This document shows positions 45,241 to 53,834 of a DNA stretch of 64,000 bases, one piece after another. Each line of letters opens with the position of its first letter. Within the stretch, counting starts at the first letter, position 1. This DNA is from Burkholderiales bacterium (GTDB taxonomy: Bacteria > Pseudomonadota > Gammaproteobacteria > Burkholderiales > Burkholderiaceae_C), in the NCBI GenBank assembly GCA_021414305.1, contig JAIOOS010000006.1, positions 124,001-188,000 of the forward strand, written 5' to 3'. Both the position numbers and the translations under genes were made by a program. The notes under the pieces were generated by a model that ran no database searches, was not told the DNA's origin, and saw nothing but the letters and a program-made list of their open reading frames with translations.

Positions 45241-45903
45241 TCAGGCGCCGGTCTTCATGGCCGTCAGCTCGCGGCCCTCGACGCGGAAGATGTTGCCGTT
45301 CTTCAGGATCGATCGGATCTCGTACTTCACCTCGCGCTTGGCCGCCGGCGCGACCCAGAGGACCCGCTCGTGCCGGGCGCCGGTGCCGTTGGTCTCGTTG
45401 GCCGAGAAGCCCTTGGCGACGATGCGCAGGGTGTCGAACTTGCCGGCCGGCGTCTCGATGCTCTCGGCCGCCTCGACGCTGAACTTCAGGTCGTACTTGA
45501 TCTTCCAGCCGCTCGGCCAGGTGGTGACCTCGGTGCACTCCCAGCTCGCCCCCACCTTCAACGGATACGGGTAGGCGCAGCCGGCGTCGTTGCTGGCGAT
45601 GGTCTTGCCGCGCTGCTCGGCGCCGGCCTCGCTGAACTCGAACTGCTCGCGATGCACGTGCTTCACCTGGTCGCCGCGCCACCAGGTGCGCGCCTTGCGC
45701 CGGGCGTCGATCACGTACTCGGCGGCGTCGGCCTTGACCACCGTCTCGGTGATCACGCCGGTCTCGTTCTTCGTCATCAGGTCGATCTCGCGGAAGGTCC
45801 AGCTGTCGCCCACCACGAAGGTCGGGGCGGGCACTTCCTGGGCAGTTGCCGTTCCGAGCAGAAGCAGGGAAGCGGCGAGAAGGCAAGCAGTTCTGGCGGT
45901 CAT
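45241..45903 (-). CDS. secreted protein of unknown function
   Basis: A 220-residue protein with a signal peptide (LLAASLLLLGTATAQ) and GGAAGG before ATG 45903. The mature part is beta-rich: FVVGDSWTFREIDLMTK, AYPYPLKVGASWECTEV, IETPAGKFDTLRIVAKG and VLWVAPAAKREVKYEI. This resembles bacterial proteins that end in an LPS-binding-like beta sheet (DUF3108-like), but I cannot assign it. A weaker copy of the 11-bp repeat (site e) lies 46–65 bp upstream. Confidence 0.8.
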   Translation of the reverse strand: MTARTACLLAASLLLLGTATAQEVPAPTFVVGDSWTFREIDLMTKNETGVITETVVKADAAEYVIDARRKARTWWRGDQVKHVHREQFEFSEAGAEQRGKTIASNDAGCAYPYPLKVGASWECTEVTTWPSGWKIKYDLKFSVEAAESIETPAGKFDTLRIVAKGFSANETNGTGARHERVLWVAPAAKREVKYEIRSILKNGNIFRVEGRELTAMKTGA

Positions 45904-45948
45904 GACAAGGTCCTTCCGGTGATGTGACACCGAAGGATCGCGGCCGAC

Positions 45949-45968
45949 CGTCAGGCAAACGTTAGGCA
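45949..45968 (-). promoter_or_regulatory. 11-bp direct repeat, weaker activator site (site e)
   Basis: On the plus strand CGTCAGGCA and CGTTAGGCA repeat at 11 bp (8 of 9 identical). Read on the gene strand this is CTAACGT, TTGC, CTGACGG, comparable to sites a–c. Nine bases later comes ATCCTT, a poor -10 box. Probably the same or a related regulator. Confidence 0.4.
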
Positions 45969-45977
45969 GCGCCCGCG

Positions 45978-47180
45978 CTAGCGTTTGAGGATGACCAGGC
46001 CCTTCAGGTACTCCCCTTCCGGAAAGGTCACCGTCATCGGGTGGTCGGGCGCGGCGCCGAGCCGGGCGTAGATCAGCCCGTCGACGCCGGCATCGAGGCC
46101 GGCGCCGGCGACGATCTTGTGGAACAGGTCGGCCGAGATGCCGCCCGAGCAGGAGAAGGTGAACAGGGCGCCGCCCGGGCGAAGCAGCAGGAAGGCGAGC
46201 CGGTTGATGTCCTTGTAGGCACGCGCCGCGCGCTCGGCGTGGGCAATGGTCGGGGCGAGCTTGGGCGGGTCGAGGACGATCGCGTCGAAGCTGCGGCCCG
46301 CTTCGAGCATCGCCCTGAGCGTCTGGTTGACGTCGGCGTCCAGCGTCTCGTGGCGGGCCGCGTCGAAGCCGTTCAGGGCGACGTTGGCGACGGCCCGCTC
46401 CAGCGCCGGGCCGGACGAATCGACGCCGATCACCCGCGCCGCGCCGCCGGCGAGGGCGGCGACGCTGAAGCCGCCGGTGTAGCAATAGCAGTTCAGCACC
46501 TCGGCGAAGCCGAAGTGGCGAACGCTCTCGGCGAAGAGCTTTCGGTTGTCGCGCTGGTCGAGATAGAAGCCGGTCTTGTGGCCGCTGGCGACGTCGAGGC
46601 CGAGCCGCCAGTCGTGCTCGCGGATCGTGACCTCGGTCGCCGGGCTGCCGCCGTCGCCCGCGGCGCCGGCCCGCAGCCAGCCCGTGACCGACGGCAGGCC
46701 TTCGCGCTCGCGCGCGGAGGTGTCGCTGCGCTCGTGGAGCCTTGCCGCGCCCGTCGCCTTCAGCAAGGCATCGGCGATCACGGGCTTCCAGCGCTCGGCG
46801 CCGGCAGAGAGGAACTGCGCCGAGAGCACGTCGCCGTAGCGGTCGACCACCAGCCCCGGCAGGCCGTCGGCCTCGCCGTGGACCAGGCGCACGCCGTCGC
46901 TGGCGATCGGCAGGCGCGCGCGGATGGCGACTGCGGCGGCGATGCGCCGGGCGAAGAACGCAGCGTCGATGCGCTCGGCCTCGTCGAAGCTCCAGGCGCG
47001 CAGGCGAATCGACGATTGCGGGCTGTACGCCGCCCAGGCGAGAAAGCGGCCGTCGCTGCCCTCCACCCGCACCGTCTCGCCCCGATCGGCCTTGCCGCTG
47101 GCGACGCTGCCCTCGAACACCCAGGGATGGCGGCGCTGCAGCGAGCGCTCCTTGCCGGGGCGCAGGATGACCTTCTTCAT
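45978..47180 (-). CDS. rlmI: class I rRNA large-subunit methyltransferase, RlmI-like
   Basis: A 400-residue enzyme expected to methylate a cytosine of 23S rRNA. The N-terminal PUA domain starts MKKVILRPGKERSLQRRHPWVFEGSV. A central RlmI-type domain includes EADGLPGLVVDRYGD. The Rossmann methyltransferase domain has GFYLDQRDNR, NCYCYTGGFSV, GVDSSGPAL and the catalytic region LDPPKLAP, with the late Cys in FTFSCSGGI. The length matches the family. Divergent from the TPR lipoprotein. Confidence 0.92.
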   Translation of the reverse strand: MKKVILRPGKERSLQRRHPWVFEGSVASGKADRGETVRVEGSDGRFLAWAAYSPQSSIRLRAWSFDEAERIDAAFFARRIAAAVAIRARLPIASDGVRLVHGEADGLPGLVVDRYGDVLSAQFLSAGAERWKPVIADALLKATGAARLHERSDTSAREREGLPSVTGWLRAGAAGDGGSPATEVTIREHDWRLGLDVASGHKTGFYLDQRDNRKLFAESVRHFGFAEVLNCYCYTGGFSVAALAGGAARVIGVDSSGPALERAVANVALNGFDAARHETLDADVNQTLRAMLEAGRSFDAIVLDPPKLAPTIAHAERAARAYKDINRLAFLLLRPGGALFTFSCSGGISADLFHKIVAGAGLDAGVDGLIYARLGAAPDHPMTVTFPEGEYLKGLVILKR

Positions 47181-47210
47181 CGGCCGATTCTCGCCGCCGC
47201 GCGCGCCGCG

Positions 47211-47240
47211 TTGACAGCGCTTGCGCCCGGCCCCTATAAG
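47211..47240 (+). promoter_or_regulatory. strong sigma-70-type promoter for the TPR lipoprotein
   Basis: TTGACA (47211–47216), then CTATAA or TATAAG (47234–47240) after 17 or 18 nt. The start codon follows at 47267, giving a leader of about 20 nt. Confidence 0.65.
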
Positions 47241-47266
47241 GACCGATCTCCCGCCGAAAGCCGATC

Positions 47267-48970
47267 ATGCGTCGTCCGCCTTCCGCCTTCGGCTCGCTTG
47301 CGGCCGCGGCCGCCCTGTTCTGCCTCGGCTCGTGCACCGCGCTGTTCGCGCCCGACCGAAGCGCGCGGGCGCCCGTGCTCGAGGGCTTCGGCAGTCTCGA
47401 GATGCCGCTCGTCAGCGCCGTGCCCGCGGCGCAGCAGCTGTTCGCCCGCGGCATGCTGCAGTCGTATGCATTCAACGACGCCGAGGCCGACCGCGCCTTC
47501 AAGGCCGCCCTGGCCCAGGATCCGGACTGCGCCATGTGTGCCTGGGGCGTGGCCAAGGCGGCCGGCCCCAACATCAACGACCCGGAGCGCCACGATCTCG
47601 CCGATGCCCGCCGCCACCTGGCCTGGGCGGCCGGCCGCGTCGCCCCCGCGGCGCAACGCGAGCGCGCCCTGATCGAGGCGCTGAGCGAGCGCTATGGTCC
47701 CGAAGCGGGCACGGCGAAGGTGGCGGTGCCGGAGATGCCGATCTGCTCCTCGGGCGGCGGGCCGAAGGCGCATCCGCTCGACATCGTCTACGCGGCGCGA
47801 ATGCGCGCCCTCGCCGACGCCTGGCCCGACGATCCGGACATCCTGGTGATGTACGCCGAGGCCGTGCTGATCGCGACCCGCGACGACTGGTGGGACAAGA
47901 AGACCGGGCAGCCCGCCGGCGAGATCGGCCTCGTCACCGACAGGCTAGAGCGCGCGCTCGCCACACGCCCCGGGCACACCGGCCTCAACCACTTCCTGAT
48001 CCACGCCGCCGATTCGAGTCCGCGTCCGGAGCGGGCCAGCGCCGCGGCCGACCGGCTCGGCGCGCTCGCGCCGGCTTCGCCGCACCTGCTGCACATGCCG
48101 GCGCACATCTACGTGCGCGTCGGCCGCTATCCCGACGCGGTGCGCGTGAACGAGGCGGCCGTCGCCGCCCAGGCGCGGCAGAAGGCGGCGCTCGCGGCCC
48201 AGGGCTTCTCGCAGAGCGTCGACTGGGACGGCCACAACCGCGACTTCCTCTGGTTCGCCGCCCTGACCGAGGGCCGCGGCGAGCTGGCCCTGGCCCAGGC
48301 GCGGGCGCTGGCCGAGCGCGCCGCCCAGGGCAAGAGCCCCAGCGCCGAGTTCTTCCGCGGACTGCCCTTGCTGACCCTGGTTCGACTCGAACGCTGGAGC
48401 GAGGTGCTCGAAGAGCCCGTGCCCGGCGGCGCGGCCGGCCTCGCCGCGCCGATGGCCGACTACGCGCGCGGCGTGGCCCTGGTCCGCACCGGCAGGCTCG
48501 ATGCCGCGCGCGAGCGCTCCGCCTCGCTCCTTGCGGCGCTCGGCCAGCCCGTGCTCAAGGGCGCGACCGTGATGGGCGACGACTCGGCCGCGAAGGTGCT
48601 GGAGATCCTGTCCAGCCGGCTCGTTGCCGAGATCGCCGCGGCCGACGGCCAGGCCGACGCCTCGCGCGCGGCCCTGGCGCGCGGCATCGAGCTCGAGGCG
48701 GCGCTCGAGGCCACCGAGCCGCCGCTGCTGGCCTCGACCTCGCGGCTTGCGCTCGGCGGCCTGATGCTGCGCTTGCAGCGCTGGTCCGACGCCGAGCGCG
48801 CCTACCGCGACGAGCTCGTCGCCCAGCCGGCCAGCGGCTGGGCCCTCGCCGGACTCGAGCAGGCGCTCGCCGGGCAGGGTAGGACCGAGGACGCCCGGCG
48901 CAGCCGCGCCGAGGCGGAGCGGGCCTGGGCCGCGGCCGACCCATCGGTGCGCCGCATCGCGATGCGCTGA
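47267..48970 (+). CDS. TPR-repeat lipoprotein
   Basis: A 567-residue protein with a lipobox-like LGSC after the signal helix (AAAAALFCLGSC). TPR-like helix pairs occur at the N-terminus (QQLFARGMLQSYAFNDAEADRAFKAAL, then DCAMCAWGVAKA with a CxxC), in the middle, and again near the C-terminus (WSDAERAYRDELVAQPASGWALAGLEQAL). HLLHMPAHIYVRVGRYPDAV is a segment I associate with a widespread family of uncharacterised TPR proteins. Role unknown. Convergent with xerC. Confidence 0.85.
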   Translation: MRRPPSAFGSLAAAAALFCLGSCTALFAPDRSARAPVLEGFGSLEMPLVSAVPAAQQLFARGMLQSYAFNDAEADRAFKAALAQDPDCAMCAWGVAKAAGPNINDPERHDLADARRHLAWAAGRVAPAAQRERALIEALSERYGPEAGTAKVAVPEMPICSSGGGPKAHPLDIVYAARMRALADAWPDDPDILVMYAEAVLIATRDDWWDKKTGQPAGEIGLVTDRLERALATRPGHTGLNHFLIHAADSSPRPERASAAADRLGALAPASPHLLHMPAHIYVRVGRYPDAVRVNEAAVAAQARQKAALAAQGFSQSVDWDGHNRDFLWFAALTEGRGELALAQARALAERAAQGKSPSAEFFRGLPLLTLVRLERWSEVLEEPVPGGAAGLAAPMADYARGVALVRTGRLDAARERSASLLAALGQPVLKGATVMGDDSAAKVLEILSSRLVAEIAAADGQADASRAALARGIELEAALEATEPPLLASTSRLALGGLMLRLQRWSDAERAYRDELVAQPASGWALAGLEQALAGQGRTEDARRSRAEAERAWAAADPSVRRIAMR

Positions 48971-48983
48971 ACGGCCGCTGCGG

Positions 48984-49928
48984 CTACTTGCGCCGCGCCC
49001 GCGGATGGGCGGCGTCGTAGACCTTGGAGAGGTGGCCGAAGTCGAGCTTGGTGTAGACCTGCGTGGTCGTGATGTTGGCGTGGCCGAGCAGCTCCTGCAC
49101 CGCGCGCAGGTCGCCGCTCGACTGCAGCACGTGCGAGGCGAACGAGTGGCGCAGCATGTGCGGATGGACGTGCGTGGGCAGGCCCGCCGCGAGCGCCTGC
49201 GCCTTCAGGCGCGAGCGCACCTGGCTCGGCGTGAGCCGGGTGCCGCGCCGGCTGACGAACAGCGCCGTCTCGCCCGGCCGCGCCACCTCGCCGCGCTGCG
49301 CGAGCCAGGCCGCCAGCGCCTTGAGTGCCGGCTTGCCGACCGGCACGCTGCGCCGCTTGCTGCCCTTGCCGAGGACATGCGCGCTGGCGTCGGCGGCGTC
49401 GATCCAGCCGGCCGCTTGCGCGCTGGCGACGGCATCGAGGCCGACCAGCTCGCCGACCCGCAGGCCGCAGCCATAGAGCAGCTCGGCGATGCAGGCATCG
49501 CGCGCGGCGAGCATCGGCGAGGAGGTGTCGTCGCGGTGCTCGACCAGCGCCACGGCGTCGTCGACCGAGAGCGCCTTCGGCAGCGGCTGCGCCGCCCGCG
49601 GCGCACGCACGCCCTCCACCGGATTGGCGGCGACCAGCCCTTCGCCGCCGAGCCAGCGGTAAAGGCCCCGCCAGGCCGAGAGCGTGAGGGCGATGCTGCG
49701 CGGCGCGAGGCCGCCGCCGTGCAGCTGCGCTGCCCAGCGGCGAATGTGGTGCATCTCGGCCAGGCGCAGCGGCACCGCGGCGGCCAGCGCGAACTGCTGC
49801 AGGCGGGACAGCGCTTCGCCGTAGAGCGCGAGCGTGCGCGGCGCGAGCCGGCGTTCGACCGCGAGGTGCTGCAGATGGCGGGCGATATCGGCGTCGGGCG
49901 CCGGGAGAGGACCGGCGTCCGCGCGCAT
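48984..49928 (-). CDS. xerC: tyrosine recombinase XerC
   Basis: A 314-residue site-specific recombinase that, with XerD, resolves chromosome dimers at dif. Catalytic residues are visible: Arg in YGCGLRVGEL, Lys in GKGSKRRSVP, His-x-x-Arg in HPHMLRHSFASH, His in LLGHANITTT, and the nucleophile Tyr in QVYTKL. The start ATG 49928 overlaps the stop of the DUF484 gene (ATGA). The dapF–DUF484–xerC order is conserved across proteobacteria. Confidence 0.96.
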   Translation of the reverse strand: MRADAGPLPAPDADIARHLQHLAVERRLAPRTLALYGEALSRLQQFALAAAVPLRLAEMHHIRRWAAQLHGGGLAPRSIALTLSAWRGLYRWLGGEGLVAANPVEGVRAPRAAQPLPKALSVDDAVALVEHRDDTSSPMLAARDACIAELLYGCGLRVGELVGLDAVASAQAAGWIDAADASAHVLGKGSKRRSVPVGKPALKALAAWLAQRGEVARPGETALFVSRRGTRLTPSQVRSRLKAQALAAGLPTHVHPHMLRHSFASHVLQSSGDLRAVQELLGHANITTTQVYTKLDFGHLSKVYDAAHPRARRK

Positions 49929-50635
49929 CAGGTCGTCGGCAGAAGGCGCGTCAGCGCGGCGCTCGCGACCTCGCCGATGCGGGCCAGGAAATCGGTGCCC
50001 ATGTCGGCGGTGTAGCGGGTCGGGTCGGGCGAGGCGAGCACGAGCAGGCCGAACGCGCCGGTCAGGCTCTCGTGGCGCAGCGGAATCAGCGCGATCGAGA
50101 GCGCCTGCGCCGGCTCGTCGAGCCACTGCACCGCAGCGAAGCCGGCGTTGGCGCCGCAGTACGGCACGCCGAGGCTGGCGGCGAAGCTCTTCACGTCGTC
50201 GTCGACGCCGCGGGCGAACGCGAGCCCGCCGAAGGCCTCGGCGCCGCCCCAGACGCGGATCGCCGCCTGCGGAATCACGAACTGGTGCCGCAGCTCGCGC
50301 ACCAGCACGTCGGGCAGGTCGGCGGCGTTCGCCGTCAGCATCAGCGAGCGCGTCCAGCGATGCAGCTTGTCGGCGATCGCGGCGTTCTCCTGGCCGTTCC
50401 TGATCATCTCGATCAGCTGCCGCTCGAAGCCCTTGATCTTGTCGCGCAGCATTTCCATCTGCCGCTCCTGCAGCGACACCGCGCGCTGGCCGTGCGGATT
50501 GACGAGCTGCACCGAGCCGAGCAGCTCGGCATGGCGCTCGAAGAAGCCGGGGCTGGCGGCGAGGTAGTTGGCGATGTCGGCTTCGGTGATGCCTTGCACG
50601 CCGGTGGGCGGGCCGGCGGGAGTCGTGGTGGTCAT
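49928..50635 (-). CDS. DUF484 family protein (GAF-like)
   Basis: A 235-residue protein. The N-terminal helical part reads ITEADIANYLAASPGFFERHAELL, followed by NPHGQRAVSLQERQMEMLRDKI, the hallmark of DUF484. The C-terminal part is GAF-like (IPLRHESLTGAFGLLVLASPDP). Function unknown, but the gene is nearly always between dapF and xerC, as here: 10 bp after dapF, ATGA overlap with xerC. Confidence 0.93.
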   Translation of the reverse strand: MTTTTPAGPPTGVQGITEADIANYLAASPGFFERHAELLGSVQLVNPHGQRAVSLQERQMEMLRDKIKGFERQLIEMIRNGQENAAIADKLHRWTRSLMLTANAADLPDVLVRELRHQFVIPQAAIRVWGGAEAFGGLAFARGVDDDVKSFAASLGVPYCGANAGFAAVQWLDEPAQALSIALIPLRHESLTGAFGLLVLASPDPTRYTADMGTDFLARIGEVASAALTRLLPTT

Positions 50636-50645
50636 CGGGTGCTGC

Positions 50646-51506
50646 TCATAGTTCGATCTCTCCTTCGAAAACCGTTTCCGCGGGGCCGGTCATCAGAACC
50701 GGCGCAGCGCCGCCCTGCCACTCGATCCCGAGCGCGCCGCCGTGGGTCTCGACCTCGACCTGCGGATCGAGCAGGCCGAGGCGAATGCCGGCGGCGACCG
50801 CGGCGCAGGCACCGGTGCCGCAGGCGAGCGTTTCGCCGGCGCCGCGCTCGTACACGCGCAGCCGGATGGCGCGGCGCGAGACGATCTGCATGAAGCCGGC
50901 GTTCACGCCCTGCGAGAAGCGCACGTGCTTCTCGATCCGCGGCCCCTGCGTGGCCACCGGCGCGGTGTCGACGTCGGCGACCATCTGCACCGCGTGCGGG
51001 TTGCCCATGGAGACCAGCGCGACCTCGACCGTGCGGCCTTCGCCGAGCTCGAGCGGCCAGAGCGGCAGGCCGGCCTCGGTGGCGCGCGGCGCGATCCAGG
51101 TGGTGTCGAAGCGCACCGCGGCCGGATCGAAATCGGGCGGACCCATGTCGACCGTCACCCGGCCGTCGGGCGCGAGGCGCAGCACCAGTCGGCGGTTCAG
51201 CGTCTCGACGGCGAGCGTGGTCTTGTCCGTGAGGCCCTTGTCGCGCACGTAGCGCACGAAGCAGCGCGCACCGTTGCCGCAGTGCTCGACCTCGTCGCCG
51301 CTGCCGCCGTTGAAGATGCGGTAGCCGAAGTCGACCTCGGCGTTGGGCGCCTTCTCGACCACCAGGATCTGGTCGGCGCCGACGCCGAAGCGGCGGTCGG
51401 CGAGGGCCTGCATCTGCTCGCTGCTGAGATTCAGCGGCGCGCGGGTCGCGTCGAGCACGACGAAGTCGTTGCCCGCGCCCTGCATCTTGGTGAAGCGAAC
51501 CCGCAT
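50646..51506 (-). CDS. dapF: diaminopimelate epimerase
   Basis: A 286-residue enzyme converting LL- to meso-diaminopimelate for lysine and peptidoglycan. The two catalytic cysteines are in [14 protein letters not shown] and [26 protein letters not shown] at the N-terminus is the family start. First gene of dapF–DUF484–xerC. The upstream neighbour is not lpxL directly but a 55-residue PEP-CTERM peptide and a regulator gene. Confidence 0.97.
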   Translation of the reverse strand: MRVRFTKMQGAGNDFVVLDATRAPLNLSSEQMQALADRRFGVGADQILVVEKAPNAEVDFGYRIFNGGSGDEVEHCGNGARCFVRYVRDKGLTDKTTLAVETLNRRLVLRLAPDGRVTVDMGPPDFDPAAVRFDTTWIAPRATEAGLPLWPLELGEGRTVEVALVSMGNPHAVQMVADVDTAPVATQGPRIEKHVRFSQGVNAGFMQIVSRRAIRLRVYERGAGETLACGTGACAAVAAGIRLGLLDPQVEVETHGGALGIEWQGGAAPVLMTGPAETVFEGEIEL

Positions 51507-51551
51507 GGGCGGATTATCCCGCCCGCGCGCTGCGCCGTTGCCGGCGCGGGC

Positions 51552-51719
51552 TCAGGCGACGCTGCGTCGCGGTCGCGGCAGGTTGCCGATCGCCGCGAAC
51601 CCGGCCGCGAGCAGGAGCCAGGTCGACGGCTCCGGCGCGGCAGCGCCGAGCCCGCGCGTCGCGGCGGCGAAGAAGCGCGCCCCCGTCGCGCGCCGAGGTG
51701 GATCGCTGCGTGGGTCCAT
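51552..51719 (-). CDS. 55-residue peptide with a complete PEP-CTERM tail
   Basis: A short frame with a ribosome site GGGAG about 9 nt before ATG 51719. Residues 29–55 are a full PEP-CTERM domain: PEPSTWLLLAAGF, a hydrophobic helix, then NLPRPRRSVA. The N-terminal 28 residues (MDPRSDPPRRATG, then ARFFAAATRGLGAAA) are basic, then weakly hydrophobic, and hardly form a signal peptide. It is either a minimal exosortase substrate or the remnant of a larger gene. It sits between dapF and a SARP-like regulator. Confidence 0.55.
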   Translation of the reverse strand: MDPRSDPPRRATGARFFAAATRGLGAAAPEPSTWLLLAAGFAAIGNLPRPRRSVA

Positions 51720-51772
51720 GGATCGTTCTCCCTTGGTTCGATGCAGCCTCGAACGCTAGGCGCCCGCGCCTT

Positions 51773-51792
51773 ACGGATCGCATACCGATCGC
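51773..51792. repeat. 11-bp-pitch direct repeat upstream of the PEP-CTERM peptide
   Basis: ACGGATCGC and ACCGATCGC (8 of 9 identical) repeat at 11 bp, 54–73 bp upstream of the start. It has the same geometry as sites a–c but a different sequence and no -10 box at 9 nt. The neighbouring SARP-like regulator (51840–53828) could be the binder. Confidence 0.35.
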
Positions 51793-51839
51793 GCCAGGTG
51801 TCTCCCCCCGAACCGGGGGCGGGCTTGCGGCGCGGCCGT

Positions 51840-53828
51840 CTAGCTGCGCAGCGGCGCAAGGAGCGCCAGGGTCGCCGCCGACGGCCGCGCGCCCAGGCCT
51901 TCGAAGATCGCGTCGCGGCAGCGCTCGAAGACGGCCAGCGCGGCCGCGTGCTCGCCGAGATCGATCAGGATGCGCATCAGCTCGCGCGCGGTCTCCTCGG
52001 CGAGCGGATCGAGCTCGAGCGCGCGCTCGAGCAGGGTGCGGGCCGCGCGTGGCTGGCCACTCGCCACCGCATGGCCGACGAGCAGCGCGACCATGCGCTT
52101 GAACTTGCTCGCCAGCCGCGTCCTGCAGACCATCTGCCAGACATGCTCCTGCGAGGAATGGAGAAAGGCGCCGCGATAGAGCTCGACCGCGCGCTGCGCG
52201 GCGCCGATCGCCGCCGGCGACGGCGCCGCCGCGGGGCCGCCGGTGCTGTCGACCAGCTGCTCGAAGGCGAGGCAGTCGACCCAGAGCAGCCGGCCGTTGA
52301 GGCCGAGGCGGCCGAGCTCGAGCAGAACGGCGTCGTCGTGGCCGAGGAGCTTCCTCAGGCGATGCAGCGCGATGGTCAGCGCGGCGCGTGCCTTGTCGCC
52401 GTCGAGGTCGGGCCAGAGCGCGAAGGTGGCGGTGTCGGTGGAGACGTCGCTGCCGCTCGAGGCGATCACGAACTGGAGCAACTCGAGCGGCTTCTTCGCA
52501 GCCTTGCCACGAAAGACGAGCTCGGCACCGTTCAGCTCGATCCGGAACGCACCCAGCGTGGCGATGCGGATCGGCCACGGCCAGGCGGCCAGATCGCGGC
52601 GCACGGCCTCGAGCCCGCGTGCCGCGATCACCTCGCGCACGAACGCTTCCTCGACGCCGTGCTCGAGCGCGAGCGCGCAGAGCGACGCCGCGACCTTCGG
52701 CAGCGCGCGCAGGAAGGATTGCCATTGCAGCTGGCGGGCGAGGCCGAAGCCGAGGCCGAGCGTTTCCCGGCCGGCGTCGATCCGGCCGGCGTCGAACGCG
52801 GCGAGGGCGCGTGCGAAATGCGCCAGGCACCAGCAGTAGTCGGCCTGGGCGCCGCTGCTGGCGGCGCCGGCCCGGACGAAGAACGGCACCGCCTCGGCAG
52901 GCGCGCCGATCGCCAGCTGGACCTGGCCCTCCTGCATCACCGTCACGCCCATCCAGCGCTCGGGCACATGGCTTTCCTGCGCCAGGCGCAGGCTCAGGCG
53001 CGCGTGGGTCAAGGCGTCGCGATGCTGCCCCTGCATCAGGTGCAGGCGCGAGCGCAGAAGGTGCCACCAGCTTGCCGCGCGCGGGGCGCGCGCATCAAGG
53101 AGCGGCATCGACCGCGCCAGGGCGGCGAGGCCCGACTCGGGCCGGCCCTCGCCGAGCGCCACCTGGGCGTCGAGCAGGAGCAGCTTGAGCGCGATCTCGG
53201 GCCGCAGCCCGCCGCCCTCGATGCTGCGCTCGGCGCGCAGCGCCTCGGCCCGCTCGCGCGCGCCGCATTCCCAGAAGCACTGGACCAGCGCGTGATGCCA
53301 CTCGTCGGCGAGGCGCGCGCCGATGCCCGGCTCGGCGAGCACCGGGCGGATCGCCAGCTCGATCCAGAGGACGTTGTCGAGGCTGAGCCGCGCCTGGTGA
53401 TAGCCGAGCGCGGCGAGGCCGGCGCGGGCGCGCACCGGCGCGGCGATGCTCGCGTCGGCGAGCGTCCGGACGATCGCCTCGGCCAGCTTCGGCAGCGTCG
53501 GGTCGTCGAGCGCGCGGAACCAGCCGGCGACGAGCGCGCCGGCGCGGGCGAGCAGCAGGTCGGCAGGGTCGTCGATCGTGTCGAGCGCCGGCACGGCGGC
53601 GGCGACGGCGGCGACCGCATCCTCGAAGCCGGTGTAGTCGTCGTCGGCGATGCCGATGCATTGCACGAGCGCGGCGCCGGCGAGCAGCCGGCCGATCGGC
53701 TCGGCGGGGTCGACCGGCGTGAAGCGCGCCAGCGCCGCGAGCAGCTCGGCCCGGCCGGCGGCGACGTCGGCGTCGGCAAGCGCCAGCCCCTGCCGCAACA
53801 GCTGCCACGCCGAATCGACGCCAGTCAT
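51840..53828 (-). CDS. transcriptional regulator with TPR region, winged helix and C-terminal BTAD domain
   Basis: A 662-residue protein. Residues 1–410 are TPR-like helices without a P-loop. Around 420–510 a SARP-type winged helix appears (RIATLGAFRIELNGAELVFRGKAAKKPLELLQFVIA, then LWPDLDGDKARAALTIALHRLRKLL). The end is a BTAD domain (LYRGAFLHSSQEHVWQMVCRTRLASKF, ELDPLAEETARELMRILIDLG). It is an inverted domain order compared with classic SARPs. It lies between lpxL (6 bp gap) and the PEP-CTERM peptide, inside a normally compact housekeeping cluster. Confidence 0.85.
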   Translation of the reverse strand: MTGVDSAWQLLRQGLALADADVAAGRAELLAALARFTPVDPAEPIGRLLAGAALVQCIGIADDDYTGFEDAVAAVAAAVPALDTIDDPADLLLARAGALVAGWFRALDDPTLPKLAEAIVRTLADASIAAPVRARAGLAALGYHQARLSLDNVLWIELAIRPVLAEPGIGARLADEWHHALVQCFWECGARERAEALRAERSIEGGGLRPEIALKLLLLDAQVALGEGRPESGLAALARSMPLLDARAPRAASWWHLLRSRLHLMQGQHRDALTHARLSLRLAQESHVPERWMGVTVMQEGQVQLAIGAPAEAVPFFVRAGAASSGAQADYCWCLAHFARALAAFDAGRIDAGRETLGLGFGLARQLQWQSFLRALPKVAASLCALALEHGVEEAFVREVIAARGLEAVRRDLAAWPWPIRIATLGAFRIELNGAELVFRGKAAKKPLELLQFVIASSGSDVSTDTATFALWPDLDGDKARAALTIALHRLRKLLGHDDAVLLELGRLGLNGRLLWVDCLAFEQLVDSTGGPAAAPSPAAIGAAQRAVELYRGAFLHSSQEHVWQMVCRTRLASKFKRMVALLVGHAVASGQPRAARTLLERALELDPLAEETARELMRILIDLGEHAAALAVFERCRDAIFEGLGARPSAATLALLAPLRS

Positions 53829-53834
53829 GGCCGA

